A DNA stretch of 64,000 bases from Nephrocerus scutellatus (GCA_947095585.1 OX352762.1:43760018-43824017), one strand, 5' to 3'; shown: positions 1 through 10,510, counted from the stretch's first letter. Program-made: numbers and translations. The notes: generated from the letters alone by a model not told the origin.

Positions 1-39
1 GTTTTCTATTTTTTTGTTTTAATAATAGGAAGTTTTTGT

Positions 40-282
40 CTATTGTCTGTTAGAAGGTGTTGTTGCGTTTTTTAATATTTTTATATTTATTTGGATGTTA
101 TTCAAAGTAATTTCGTATTCCGTTATGTTGATGATATGCAATACCTTATTATAGAAGTCAATCGTTTTTACTTCTCCGATCTTGATTGGTATGTACCAAT
201 TATTATTTTCTAAATCTTGGATGTCTTATGTTTGGGAATTTCCTAAGGTGCATAGTGAAATAAACACGACTATTTGTATCAT
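40..282 (-). pseudogene. env N-terminal remnant of Gypsy-A
   Basis: An ATG at 282 (minus) opens a frame with a hydrophobic signal-peptide-like start, placed just downstream of the integrase end, where errantiviruses carry env. The envelope glycoprotein would sit in membranes and mediate entry in an intact element. Codon 19 (226-228) is a TAA stop; the same frame then stays open to a TAG at 40-42. The rest of env is outside the window. Identity rests on position and the signal-like start, so an unrelated short frame is possible. Confidence 0.5.
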
Positions 283-380
283 AATTATTCTGAAATGAAA
301 ATACGTCCTAATTGTTAATACTTATAGTGGGTTTGTTTTTGTCTTGGTACTTTTTAGTTTGCTTAATGTAGTTTGTGTAT

Positions 381-1351
381 TTATGTGTATCTATGTTTGG
401 TTTTGCGATCAATTACGTCGTCATTAAATAATTTGGTTGTATCTATTTTTCTGTATCTCTGTATGGTTTTTCCCCCTCTTATTTCTTTAATAAAATTTAT
501 CCCATTTTCAATTTCTACGCCTGCTCTATTTTTGTTCAATTTGTTTATACTACTTTCCTTTTTCTTTATAATTAAGTCATGAATACCTGGATATTTTTCT
601 TCGTGAACCTTCCCATTTTTGAAATCTAAAGGTTTAATTTTCGTAGTGCTATGAATCGTGTTGTTATAGAATCCTATTATTCTAACCATTTTCTCTTCAA
701 TAGTTTCTGTTCTGTTATTTTTGTCGTGTCTTAATAGTCTAATGTGTTCATTGATAGTATTATGAAGTCGTTCTATGTCTGCATTAGAGGTATGATTGCT
801 ACAAGATGTGTAATGTATGTCTATATTTTCTTCTTTAAGAAATGCTGTCATTGGTATTGCTTTAAAACCTAGTTCGTTATCTACGACTATTTTCTTTATT
901 TTTCCATGGGTATTTATATAATGTAATATTTTTGTTTTAAACTCTGTCCAAGTCCGTCCAATGATTTTGTATACTATTGCATGTTTTGAGAATTTGTCGA
1001 TAATGGTAAGGAAAAGTTGTTTTCCGAGGGTATAGAATACGTCAACGTGTATGCCTTCGTTTGGTCTTTGAGGGGTTTCAGTGATTTTATAGAGTGGTTT
1101 TGGAGGATTTCTGTCGTTTTTTTTTAAATACAGATTTCGCAATTGTTAACAAATTGTGTAATTCTTTGTTTTAGTTTAGGGTTGTAAAATTTAGTTTGTA
1201 ATTCTTCGAATACGGCTTGAATCCCTCTATGGTTATTTTCTTTATGTTCTTTTTCTATTAGTTCTGTAAGTTTAATTTCATCTTCAATATCATCTATCAT
1301 GTTAAAGCATCTTATTTTTCTGATTTGTTCCGAAAATATGTTGGGGGTCAT
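381..1351 (-). pseudogene. Gypsy-A integrase, copy 1 (frameshifted)
   Basis: Integrase joins element cDNA to host DNA. The zinc-binding N-terminus (1351 to 1124, His-x-His then CEICI) is followed in another frame (1142 to 381) by the catalytic core: Asp in GIHVDVF, Asp in VVDNELGF and Glu in NADIERLHNT, then a basic C-terminal tail. The frame break lies in an A/T run near 1125-1135, where this copy is one base shorter than copy 2 at 2745-2765, so a one-base loss explains it. This copy keeps the complete C-terminus, which copy 2 lacks. Confidence 0.85.
638..1343 (-). repeat. Direct repeat A (integrase segment), second copy at 2278-2984
   Basis: About 706 bp encoding the integrase N-terminus and core occurs twice in the same orientation, with few base differences. 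Copy 1 flows into the integrase C-terminus on its left; copy 2 instead joins protease/RT sequence at about 2279. On the right, copy 1 joins repeat B at TTGGGGG (1341) and copy 2 runs into the unrelated 2985-3332 segment. Confidence 0.9.
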
Positions 1352-2280
1352 TAAGGTTTATTTTGCGTCTTTTTTCAAGTATTTTGTCATGGGTTTCGCT
1401 AGTAATGAGTAGTCCTTTATGAACTTCCTGTAGTAACCGGTTAATCCTAAATTTATTTTATCCTAAAATTGTTTTATTTGTTTTGTTGTCCTAGGAATAG
1501 GGAATTCAACAACGCATTGAACTTTCTTGGGATTTGGTTTTATTCCTGTGGGTGTAACGACATGACCTAGGAATTCGGTTTCCTTTTTCAAAAATTCTGA
1601 TTTGTCTTTCATTCAGTTTTCTATAATCTTCTACCAATCTCCATTTCTGATTTCCACTGGCTTTTGCCTTCTTAGGTACTATCCATATAGGTGCAGAATA
1701 AGGAGAGCACCTGCGTCTTATTATTTTTTGTTCCAACATTTCTTTAATTTGTTTTTGAACTTCCTCTTTATAGATGTATGGGTAACGATATGATTTTACG
1801 TATATTGGGATATTATTCTCTGTACGAATTTTGTGTTTAATGGCATAAGTAAATGTTAGATCTGAGTGTTCATTATAAAATATGTTTTCAAATGTTTTCC
1901 CTAATTTTGTGATGTGAACTTTTTCTTCTCTATTCATATGGTCGATTCTTATTTGCTCTATTATTGGTACCTTAAAAATAGGTTGGAAGTTATCTTTAAC
2001 TCCATCTAAATATGGTTCTATATCATAGTCTTCTCTGTTATAGATACTTTTTCCGGTAGTTTCTTGTTCTTCTGTATAAATTATTTTATCAGAATTATTA
2101 TCAAATTGAAAGGCCGTTGTTCTCAAGTCTGTTATAAGTTGATTATTCTTATAATCAATAATAGCATTTAATCGTCTGAGAAGGTCATTTCCAATGAGAA
2201 CGTCATAATAATTATGAAATTTACAAATTAGAAAATCTGCTTTCTCATGTGGATTTCCTAATTCGCTAAACAATGCTATT
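1341..2280 (-). repeat. Direct repeat B (protease/RT segment), second copy at 4097-5043
   Basis: About 940 bp carrying the protease tail, the RT N-terminus and an RT fragment after an internal deletion is present twice in direct orientation. Both copies share the same deletion of the RT catalytic core, so the deletion came before the duplication. Copy 2 has a small extra insertion near 4319-4330 relative to copy 1. Confidence 0.9.
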
Positions 2281-2942
2281 TTCGTAGTGCTATGAATCGT
2301 GTTGTTATAGAATCCTATTATTCTAACCATTTTCTCTTCAATAGTTTCTGTTCTGTTATTTTTGTCGTGTCTTAATAGTCTAATGTGTTCATTGATAGTA
2401 TTATGAAGTCGTTCTATGTCTGCATTAGAGGTATGATTGCTACAAGATGTGTAATGTATGTCTATATTTTCTTCTTTAAGAAATTCTGTCATTGGTATGG
2501 CTTTAAAACCTAGTTCGTTATCTACGACTATTTTCTTTATTTTTCCATGGGTATTTATATAATGTAATATTTTTGTTTTAAACTCTGTCCAAGTCCGTCC
2601 AATGATTTTGTATACTACTGCATGTTTTGAGAATTTGTCGATAATGGTAAGGAATAGTTGTTTTCCGAGGGTATAGAATACGTCAACGTGTATGCCTTCG
2701 TTTGGTCTTTGGGGGGTTTCAGTGATTTTATAGAGTGGTTTTGCAGGATTTCTGTCGTATTTTTTTAAAATACAGATTTCGCAGTTGTTAATAAATTGTG
2801 TAATTCTTTGTTTTAGTTTAGGGTTGTAAAATTTATTTTGTAATTCTTCGAATACGGCTTGAATCCCTCTATGGTTATTTTCTTTATGTTCTTTTTCTAT
2901 TAGTTCTGTAAGTTTAATTTCATCTTCAATATTATCTATCAT
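1506..2942 (-). pseudogene. Chimeric integrase-protease/RT open frame (478 codons)
   Basis: Residues 1 to about 221 are the integrase zinc-binding domain and catalytic core (all three acidic residues present). At about position 2279 the frame passes without a stop into the protease tail (GNDLLRRLNAI) and the RT N-terminus (about residues 330-470, with [14 protein letters not shown]). The RT then jumps over its core and ends. The junction is the breakpoint of the A/B tandem duplication with about 3 bp of shared ATT. In-frame joining is probably chance. It has neither integrase C-terminus nor RT active site, so function is unlikely. Confidence 0.85.
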
Positions 2943-2984
2943 GTTAAAGCATCTTATTTTTCTGATTTGTTCCGAAAATATGTT

Positions 2985-3332
2985 TTCACACGCCCATAGA
3001 CGAAAGTGACTGTTTCGTACGCTATAAACTAGCCTCGAAAGTAGCCCATAACAACACTAGTTATGTTATGATATAAACGTCTTTTGTTATTTACTACAAT
3101 CTCAGCGAACACATTGCGCATGAGCAAGAATTCTCTTTTGTTTGTCGTTTGTGATTTCTGCTTCTCTCTGCTAGCAGAAAAACCGGTTTGGACGCGTGAA
3201 AAATTCATTTCTTTGTTATTTACTGCAGTCACAGCGAACACACATTCTCACATTTCTGCTTCTCTCTCAATTTAGCAAAACAACCGGTTTGGACGCGTGA
3301 AAAATAGCGTACACGACTCGCAGAAAAGTGCT
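2985..3332. repeat. Unassigned 350-bp segment with imperfect tandem repeats inside Gypsy-A pol
   Basis: This lies between RNase H/connection and integrase of Gypsy-A, where no spacer is expected. It holds two imperfect direct repeats: ACCGGTTTGGACGCGTGAAA at 3182 and 3283, TTTCTGCTTCTCTCT at 3155 and 3253, and TTTGTTATTTACT at 3083 and 3212. It is richer in G+C than its surroundings and has no convincing frame. It may be a solo terminal repeat or another insertion; I cannot assign a family. Confidence 0.55.
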
Positions 3333-4147
3333 CTAAACTCCACTTTCCTTGCTCGTTCTGTAATATACTATTTTGTATGTTTGGTTGATCTGATCAAATA
3401 ACTCTTCGTCTATAAGTAATGCGTTTAGTCGGTTGTGGATAAAACGGTTTTTTAAAATGATTGTGGCGATCTCGTTATCGATTGATTTGACTTGTATTGA
3501 CTTCCTATTGTTCCCAAATATTTTAGTAGTTTTTATTTTAAGTGACCCTGAATCTACCTTTTTTATTATTATCTGATTTTTGAACATATTAATAATGCTG
3601 TCACTGGTTTTAATTTCATTATCTCTATTATCTGCACTATTTTCTATGGTATTGATATCCACTTTTTCTATTCTCGACAATGCATCTGCATTCCCATTTT
3701 TAATACCTTTTTTGTATCTAGTGCTGTAATCGAATTCGGAAAGTTTTATTCTCCATCGAAATAATTTTGAGTTTGGTTTTTTTTTTACTGAAAATAGCCA
3801 TGTTAGTGGTTTATGGTCTGTTTCGATTATGAATCTTCGCCCGAATAAATAAGGTCTAAAGTATTTACTTGCCCAAACTATGGCTAGAGTTCCTTTTCAA
3901 TGGTGCTATAATTTATTTCGTGATCGTTTAAAGTACGACTGGCATAGCATATGGGGTGATTACTTTGAGATAAAATTGCACCTATAGCGTATTGACTCGA
4001 GTCTGTTGTTAATGTAAATTCTTTATTGAAATTGGGGTACTGAAGTATAGGATCATTTGTTAGTAGGGTTTTTAATGTGTCAAAACTGTTAATATATTGG
4101 GGGTCATTAAGGTTTAATTTTGCGTCTTTTTTCAAGTATTTTGTCAT
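3333..4147 (-). pseudogene. Gypsy-A RNase H and pol connection (frameshifted)
   Basis: The 4147-3884 frame starts at the RT thumb/RNase H border and carries the RNase H signature [15 protein letters not shown] and ASRTLNDHE; RNase H removes the RNA strand during reverse transcription. A one-base loss near 3886-3890 breaks the frame just after the STIEKEL motif. In the next frame the domain continues (TDHKPLTWLF, GNADALSR) and runs on to 3333 as a lysine/isoleucine-rich connection. The stop at 3333 lies at the border with the foreign 2985-3332 segment, so integrase is cut off. Confidence 0.8.
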
Positions 4148-5225
4148 GGGTTTCGCTAGTAATGAGTAGTCCTTTATGAACTTCCTGTAGTAACCGGTTA
4201 ATCTTAAACTTATTTTATCCTAAAATTGTTTTATTTGTTTTGTTGTCCTAGGAATAGGGAATTCAACAACGCATTGAACTTTCTTGGGATTTGGTTTTAT
4301 TCCTGTGGGTGTAACGACCCTAGGAAGGCCTAGGAATTCGGTTTCCTTTTTCAAAAATTTTGATTTGTCTTTCATTCAGTTTTCTATAATCTACTACCAA
4401 TCTCCATTTCTGATTTCCACTGGCGTTTGCCTTCTGAGGTACTATCCATATAGGTGCAGAATAAGGAGAGCACCTGCGTCTTATTATTTTTTGTTCCAAC
4501 ATTTCTTTAATTTGTTTTTGAACTTCCTCTTTATAGATGTATGGGTAACGATATGATTTTACGTATATTGGGATATTATTCTCTGTACGAATTTTGTGTT
4601 TAATGGCATAAGTAAATGTTAGATCTGAGTGTTCATTATAAAATATGTTTTCAAATTTTTTCCCTAATTTTGTGATGTGAAATTTTTCTTCTCTATTCAT
4701 ATGGTCGGTTCTTATTTGCTCTATTATTGGTACCTTAAAAATGGGTTGGAAGTTATCTTTAACTCTATCTAAATATGGTTCTATATCATAGTCTTCTCTG
4801 TTATAGATACTTTTTCCGGTAGTTTCTTGTTCTTCTGTATAAATGATTTTATCAGAATTATTATCAAATTGAAAGGCCGTTGTTCTCAAGTCTGTTATTA
4901 GTTGATTATTCTTATTATCAATAATAGCATTTAATCGTCTGAGAAGGTCATTTCCAATGAGAACGTCATAATAATTATGAAATTTACAAATTAGAAAATC
5001 TGCTTTCTCATGTGGATTTCCTAATTCGCTAAACAATGCTATTCTTACTTTTTCCGTAATAGTAGCTTTACCGTTTATTGTTTTTATCTCGGTTGGGTTA
5101 AAGGGAATTTTCCATTTAAGATCACAAAGATTAGGGTTGATTATGAAGTGGGTAGCTCCAGAATCCAGTATAAACTTAAGGGGTCTTGTTTTTGATTTTA
5201 TGATTATAAAGGGAATGTTCCGTCC
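4148..5225 (-). pseudogene. Gypsy-A protease and deleted reverse transcriptase
   Basis: Pol opens in a different frame from the gag end. The aspartic protease active site LDSGA is at about 5153-5167, followed by the flap region and a GNDLLRRL tail. The RT N-terminus follows ([42 protein letters not shown]), then at about 4345-4350 the sequence jumps to the post-catalytic [10 protein letters not shown] region. The YxDD core (roughly 100 residues) is missing. A short insertion near 4320 adds a stop. This copy cannot reverse transcribe. Confidence 0.82.
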
Positions 5226-6013
5226 GAGGCTGCTGATTGAAAATTTTCCATATTGTCATGAGTGTTAATATCCATAGGTTCTGGTGGTGCGTTACCAGTT
5301 GTTTTATTTAGAGTATTATTCGGTTGGTAAAAAGTGTTCTGTCTCTGATACTGATTGGGGTATCTTTGTGGGATAGTATGACTATTGAAATTATTTTGTT
5401 TCTGTCTGTTTGGTTGTCTTTCGTTGTACCTTTGTGGGTTCGTATACAAATTATTTTGTCTTTGGCTGTTTCAAACAGGATATCCATTGCTTTTTCTAAC
5501 GTGTCCGGATTTCTACACGCGAGAATAGTTTTCATCGGTTCTGGTAACTTGTTTTTAAATACGTTTAATGATGTCCTCATATTATTGAGTGCGCATTCAT
5601 TTGCTGCAGGACCACTGCCTAGTATTGTCACTTGTTTGTTGTTGAGATTCCTAAGTTTATTTTTTAAAACATTATAAAATTCGACACTGTTTGTGTGGAA
5701 TTTTACGCTTTTAATTTGGTCATATAACTCTTCGCAGCTAAGCTTGACTCCGAAGATATTTTGGAGTACTTGCTTTATTTCTGTCCAAGATTGTGCCTGA
5801 CAATTGATTTCTATGGTTTCCCTAGCTCTTCCTATCAGTCTACTTTTTATGAAATCAGAAAATAAGCTTTGCGAAAGTCATAAGCTTGTAAGACTGGGTG
5901 TACCCTATCAATTAAATTTAGGAAAATCTATAAATCGTTGCTGTCCCCGTTTAATTCGGGCACATCCTTTAAATATTTTAAAGGATCTATCGCGTTACTG
6001 ATGGTCTCGCCAT
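5204..6013 (-). pseudogene. Gypsy-A gag (frameshifted)
   Basis: Gag would form the particle and bind genomic RNA. A plausible start ATG is at 6013 (minus) and the body lies in at least three frames: a KYLKDVPEL-like N-terminal piece near 5990-5930, the 5631-5470 stretch, and a Gln/Asn-rich C-terminal tail (5449-5204) ending next to the protease frame. There is no zinc knuckle; the Q/N/R-rich tail is typical of errantivirus gag. A frame change near 5450 and stops near 5925 and 6000 show decay. Confidence 0.7.
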
Positions 6014-6027
6014 TTTATACTTGTAAA

Positions 6028-6973
6028 GGGTTTTTTAATAAGAGCACTTCAATTTTTTTTTGAATAAAACACAAACTGTTCGACTTTTGAACTAACTTTT
6101 TTTTTTATTAACGAATTTGAACATATACATATGATACATTTAAGTATGAAACTCGATTTCTTTTGCATGACCACCGCGTGCACGTTTTACGAAGTCCAAT
6201 CTTTGAACCCAATTTTCGACCACTCTTTCGCATAAATCGGCCGAAATTCCAGCAATTTCACGTTCAATATTGGCTCTGAGCTCTTGCAACGTCGCCGGCT
6301 TATTGGCATAGACCAATGACTTCACATAACCCCAAAGAAAATAATCTAGAGGTGTCAAATCACACGAGCGCGGCGGCCTCTGGACGGGCCCATTTCGCGA
6401 AATAACACGCTCATCGAACTTAGTCTTCAATAACGCGATTGTATCGTGTGCTGTGTGGCATGTGGCCCCGTCCTGCTGAAACCACATGTCGTCCAAGTCC
6501 ATTACATTCAATTGCGGCCAAAAAAAATCGTTTATCATATCGCGGTACCGATTTCCATTAACAGTAACGTGGCGATCGTTATCGCCGATGAAAAAATATG
6601 GCCCAATGACGCCGCCGGCATGTAATCCGCACCAAACAGTGACTTTTTCGGGATGCAACGGTGCCTCATGAATCACGTATGGGTTGCTTTCTGCCCAGTA
6701 ACGCATATTTTGCTTGTTGACAAATCCTTCTAGCCAAAAGTGAGCCTCATCGCTGAAGATGATTTTTCGGTGAAAATGCTCTTAAAGTAGCGGCAACAGA
6801 ACGATTATTTTGATAAAAAATTTGCGCGATTTGCAATCGCTGTTCACATGTGTAGCGTTCCATGATGAAATGTATACTAATGAAGTTTCCAAATGACAAA
6901 AGAACAATAAAAAATATGGCGTCGTTCGCCGTCCCTATCGGAGAAAAGTTGAAGCGCACCTGTTGAAACACCC
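6028..6973 (-). mobile_element. Mariner-like element (DD41D, rosa-like), internally deleted
   Basis: The ends are imperfect inverted repeats of about 32 bp (6028-6060 starting GGGTTTTTTAATAAGAGCAC; 6941-6973 ending with the complement GGGTGTTTCAACAGGTGCGC). The 946-bp element lies in the leader/gag start of Gypsy-A. Transposase is on the minus strand. Full mariners are about 1.3 kb, so several hundred bp of the N-terminal coding region are missing. An AT repeat at the right border hides the exact TA target duplication. Confidence 0.85.
6140..6863 (-). pseudogene. Mariner DD41D transposase, N-terminal deletion
   Basis: The start MERYTCEQRL at 6863 begins a first helix-turn-helix, but after about 28 codons the sequence jumps, out of frame, to the region before the first catalytic Asp (IIFSDEAHF, near 6750). 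From there the catalytic domain is open to 6140: the second Asp in MWFQQDGATCH and the third in CDLTPLDYFLW, with 41 residues between them. The DNA-binding half is mostly gone, so it cannot act alone. DD41D spacing is a mark of the rosa branch of mariners known from tephritid flies. Confidence 0.85.
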
Positions 6974-6974
6974 G

Positions 6975-7002
6975 ATATATATATATATATATAGTAGTAG
7001 TA
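6975..7002. repeat. (AT)n microsatellite with short GTA tail
   Basis: An AT dinucleotide run followed by GTAGTAGTAG, directly at the right end of the mariner element. Confidence 0.9.
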
Positions 7003-7118
7003 GTTTAAAAAAAGGTCACGAAAATTTCTATCTTTAGAAATTACTTTATAGGTTTCACGGATTAAAACGTTAATACGTACAATATCCTTAGTATTTTTAC
7101 CGAAGGATCTTTTACCGT

Positions 7119-7137
7119 GATCCTACCGACTGCGCCA
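7119..7137 (-). promoter_or_regulatory. Gypsy-A primer binding site
   Basis: On the minus strand the sequence TGGCGCAGTCGGTAGGATC is the errantivirus primer site, complementary to the 3' end of a serine tRNA in the 17.6/297/ZAM group. It marks the 5' LTR/leader border and fixes the element's orientation. Confidence 0.9.
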
Positions 7138-7400
7138 GTTTTTAATTCAATGAAATGAAAGACCTTTTATTTTGAAATAATTTTCTGTGAATACACCTTT
7201 TTTTATTGAAGCTCTTAATTTTTATAACTCTTTAATTTACTTTTACAAACTTTAATAAATTGTTACACTACCCTTTGGGTATGCTGCCAGAAATCAACTT
7301 CTCCTATGGTACAATTGTTCTGTCTTTTTATACTATTTTCCACGAAGCTAGAATCGATCAGAATAACATTGATCGATGCAAGCGGCATGGAATTACTTTC
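7138..7400 (-). repeat. Gypsy-A 5' LTR (right border estimated)
   Basis: Sequence upstream of the primer site on the minus strand. It has a TATA box (TATAAAAA, complement of 7325-7332) and an AATAAA signal (complement of 7201-7206), fitting U3 and R. The start may be at AGTAATTCC near 7398, because errantivirus LTRs usually begin AGT, but no second LTR is in the window to prove it. Confidence 0.55.
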
Positions 7401-8422
7401 GTCAGCGGTGACCTCAATGCGTAGGTAATAAAATTATTTGTTAAGGCAGCGTTTACCTGGGCAGCGTTTGGTCATCGTCTTTATTGGTTCTTGCATTGTC
7501 GCAACAATGTATATCGTTGCTTCAACGCTGAGTTTTAATGTGTGAAGCAATTAGGTCGAAATAATAATTTCACAATAGAAGAGCCTCTGGTATTGTCGCA
7601 ACAATGTATGTTGTTGGATCAACAAGAAACTCTGCTATGTCGAAGCGCACAAGGTTTATTGCTCTACTTACATTGTTGCACCATTGTGAAACAATGTAGG
7701 TATTAATATGGAGTATTGCCCAATTCATATGGGCGAAAGAATATTTTATGATTATTAAAGAATTTTTAATTTTACGACCATAGACGAATGATGAAATCGA
7801 TCGATGACGAAATCGATCGCTGATGACATGAGCGCGAAGTTGTTATAGGAATGCTTTGTATGTAAGATACAAAGTATATTATATTGGCAAGAGAGGGTTG
7901 CACTATAACAGTGAACACCAACTTGTCATAACCACCTGTAACACCTTATTCCTCAGTAAACGATAAAATGTCAAAAAAGTAACTTTGTCTAACCTTTTGT
8001 TGCGCAGTGAACTCACTCATTATCTATTGCATTATGGTGGCAATGGAAAATATACTTAGAGGAAGGCTACACATGCGTGGGAATGAAAGTCATGCCCATG
8101 AACGTTGTGGCTACACATAACAAAGATTTTGTGTGTGTTTATGTGCATGTTTCTCAATTTTTTGTTGTTTTGCCGTATAGAACGTTCTTGCTTGCGCCAA
8201 AAGCCTTCTTTTGTAGTGGACTTTCGGTGGGTTCTCGGAGAATCAAGTTTTCTCTTTCCAACTCACTAAACCTACCTGTTTCGCTGGACGGGACTTTCAT
8301 TTCCATGATCGTGTAGCCACGCACTTACGAGTATATGTTGTTAGGGATTTTTTCTATTTTTTCTCCTCACAAAGCCTTTCTGCTTCTTGCCATTAATTCG
8401 CAGATCATTCGTCATTTAGCAG
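7401..8422. other. Unassigned DNA left of the hAT element
   Basis: No coding region can be supported. It holds short palindromic motifs (ATTGTCGCAACAAT at about 7495 and 7595, and CATTGTTGCACCATTGTG near 7670), a direct repeat GCAGCGTTT near 7448 and 7463, and a short tandem of GATGAAATCGATC near 7787. It may be host sequence or a decayed element. Confidence 0.4.
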
Positions 8423-8446
8423 GCTCGCAGTAGTGATGGGCGAAAT
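8423..8446. repeat. hAT left target duplication and inverted repeat
   Basis: GCTCGCAG (8423-8430) followed by the 16-bp terminal repeat TAGTGATGGGCGAAAT (8431-8446). Beyond it are several copies of a TTAACCA/TGGTTAA motif (8447-8515), typical of hAT subterminal transposase sites. Confidence 0.85.
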
Positions 8447-8704
8447 TGGTTAATTTGCTAACCAAGATCGAATTGGTTATTTTCTTCAGATTAACCAGGT
8501 TATTAACCAATTTGACTGTCGATAAGTTTTATAGAAACTGAGAATGTGGCATGAGTAGACAAATTTATTTTAGATTATGCTGAAAAATCGAACAACAAGG
8601 GACAAGAGCTAATACACAAATATAACGAACGACGAAAAACTTTTGCAATATAACTGTTTATAAGCAGATGCTGGTTTTAAAATAAAACCAGTTAAGGTTG
8701 TCTG

Positions 8705-8893
8705 CTATAGCCTTTTATTGAGTGGTTGTGGACCTGATGTGATTTGCATTACATTTTCTTGAGATGGACCCGGATTTTCGTCAGTACGTTGCTGGAGCCC
8801 AGAAGATAATGAAGCATTTGCATCCAAATAATTTATTGACGAAGTCGGACGGATTACGGTTGCTGTTTTCTCGCTTGACTTGTCTTATAGATT
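8705..8893 (-). pseudogene. hAT transposase linker fragment
   Basis: An open minus-strand stretch of about 62 codons ends at TAG (8705-8707). It is Ser/Thr/Gln/Pro-rich, with QPLNKRL at the end, like the linker that follows the BED finger in ZBED/hAT transposases. It lies on the far side of the Jockey insertion from the BED finger and in the right orientation. The catalytic domain that should follow is absent; sequence passes within 260 bp to the left end of the element. Confidence 0.6.
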
Positions 8894-9160
8894 AAGATTG
8901 CGATATTTCAGTAATATACAATTTTGACTTAAAAGTAAACTTATAACTATTATTAATAAGTGTCGGCTCAACAATAGGGGCCCGACGTATTTACATTGTC
9001 GTTTTTTTTTGTATTGCTTATTACTAAACAATAATTTTGACTACTTAATCTACTACATGTTTATATTTACAGCAATTTAATTTTAAACAATAAATTTTAA
9101 AATGAAATAAAAATGAAAAAAATATAAGAGGGGGTATAAACAGGGCGATCTTCAGCCTCT

Positions 9161-10510
9161 TTAATGTTGATTGCTGGCTTTCTCGTAGAAGGAGACGTCT
9201 TGATTATTAAAGATGTCGTCGAATCTAGCATCTGTGAATCCTCTGATGTGTATGTACCGGTGACTTGGCTCGATTTCTTCGCTTCTCAGTCCTTGCATCT
9301 CAGGACTTGGATGAGTTTCCAATCCGTCGATGAATTTCATCGCCATTTGGAATAAGTTGTCGGTTATTGGCAGCAGACCTGCTGCTTCGTAAAGTCTTGC
9401 AGTCGACACAAACTTATAGCTGTTTAGCACCCTCCACAGTCCTGTACAGATCCTTAGTACCTTCCTTTCAAATAGGGAGATCTTCTTCATCGTTGTTGGT
9501 TAATGGTGAACCATATGGGATAGCCATAGGTTATCACTGGCCTGATGAGCTGCTTGTAGATGAGCAGCCTGATGTTGATGGACAGTCCGTTTCGTCTTTT
9601 TAGTAGCGGGTGCACCAAATGAAGAGCGTAGTTCGCTTTATTCATTGTTTTATCGATGTGAGAGTTAAACTTGAGCCTCTCAGTAAAATTGATTCCCAGG
9701 TACTTAGTCTCAGACTTGGTGTTTATTGTCGTGTTATCCGGAAGGGTAATTTTTAAGGCTCTGCACCGGCTTGCGATTTTTCTGGTTGCTGGTACTCGGA
9801 AGCAGATGAGTTCCGTTTTGTTGGCGTTGATCTTCAGTCCCCACTTCAGGTAGTACTCCCAAAGATTTCGGAGGTGTTCCTCCACTCTTCGGGCAGCTAT
9901 CTCAGGAGAGCGGGAAACGGCATAGGTGATGGAGTCATCCGCGAAAAGCATGGTCCTTGTTCCGGCTGCATTGGTGGGTTGATCCGTCGTGAAGATGCTA
10001 AATAGGACTGGTCCAAGTCTGGAGCCTTGGGGAACTCTGGCTTTAATCCTTTTCCTTGTCGATGGGCTGCCATACACCTGTACAAAAAAGACCCTGCTAA
10101 AAAGAAAATTTTTAATTATTTTCACAATATAATTGGAGAAACCAAATCTAATAAGTTTGTACAGTAGCCCGTTGATCCAGACACTATCGAAAGCTTTTTC
10201 GATTTCTAGTAAACAGGCTACTGTACTGCTTTTGACGTTTAGTCCTTTAGTGACGTCACTGTGAAGCTTCATAAGAGGGTGCAGCGTAGAGTGCTTTTCT
10301 CGAAAGACGAACTGAAAGGAAGAAATTAGATTTCTTTCCGAACAATACTCATTGATCTTTTTACGGATCAAGGATTCCAATATTTTACTGGTACAACACA
10401 GTAAAGCTATGGGGCGGTAACCAGTTACGCTAGAGCGGTAAGTTTTCTTGGGAACTGGTACTACTTTTGCCACTTTCCAGATGTCTGGAAAGTAACCATT
10501 GTTTAGGCAA
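9161..10510 (-). pseudogene. Jockey-like reverse transcriptase domain
   Basis: The frame (from about 10510) has the LINE RT blocks in order: VAKVVPVPKK, GYRPIALLCC, the LLEIEKAFDSVW block, ARVPQGSRLGPVLFSIF, then MLFADDSITYA (FADD motif C) and GLKINANKTE; the C-terminal part in a second frame (9490-9161) has the usual RICTGLWR and SFYEKA-like tail. In motif A the first Asp (usual LDI) is Glu, which removes a metal-binding residue. A one-base frame change near 9488 separates the C-terminus. It would copy its own RNA at the nicked target. Confidence 0.85.

Larger units (their letters stand above)
1..7400 (-). mobile_element. Gypsy-A: errantivirus-like Ty3/gypsy element, scrambled, runs off the left edge
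   Basis: On the minus strand one sees, from right to left, a 5' LTR tail with TATA box, a tRNA-type primer site, gag, protease, RT, RNase H, integrase and the first part of an env gene, which is the order of insect errantiviruses (17.6/297/ZAM group by established knowledge). The 3' LTR lies outside the window. The coding part is damaged: a tandem duplication and deletion shuffle 638-5043, the RT core is missing from both copies, and a mariner element sits between leader and gag. The right LTR border near 7400 is an estimate. Confidence 0.85.

Noticed and set aside
5324..5677. 117-codon plus-strand frame
   Set aside because: Shadow of Gypsy-A gag on the minus strand.
7490..7700. Palindromic TTGTCGCAACAA motifs as a regulatory array or MITE
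   Set aside because: Only three imperfect instances with no regular spacing or matching outer ends.
8077..8316. 79-codon plus-strand frame left of the hAT element
   Set aside because: No motif or neighbour supports it; it lies in unassigned DNA and is within chance length.
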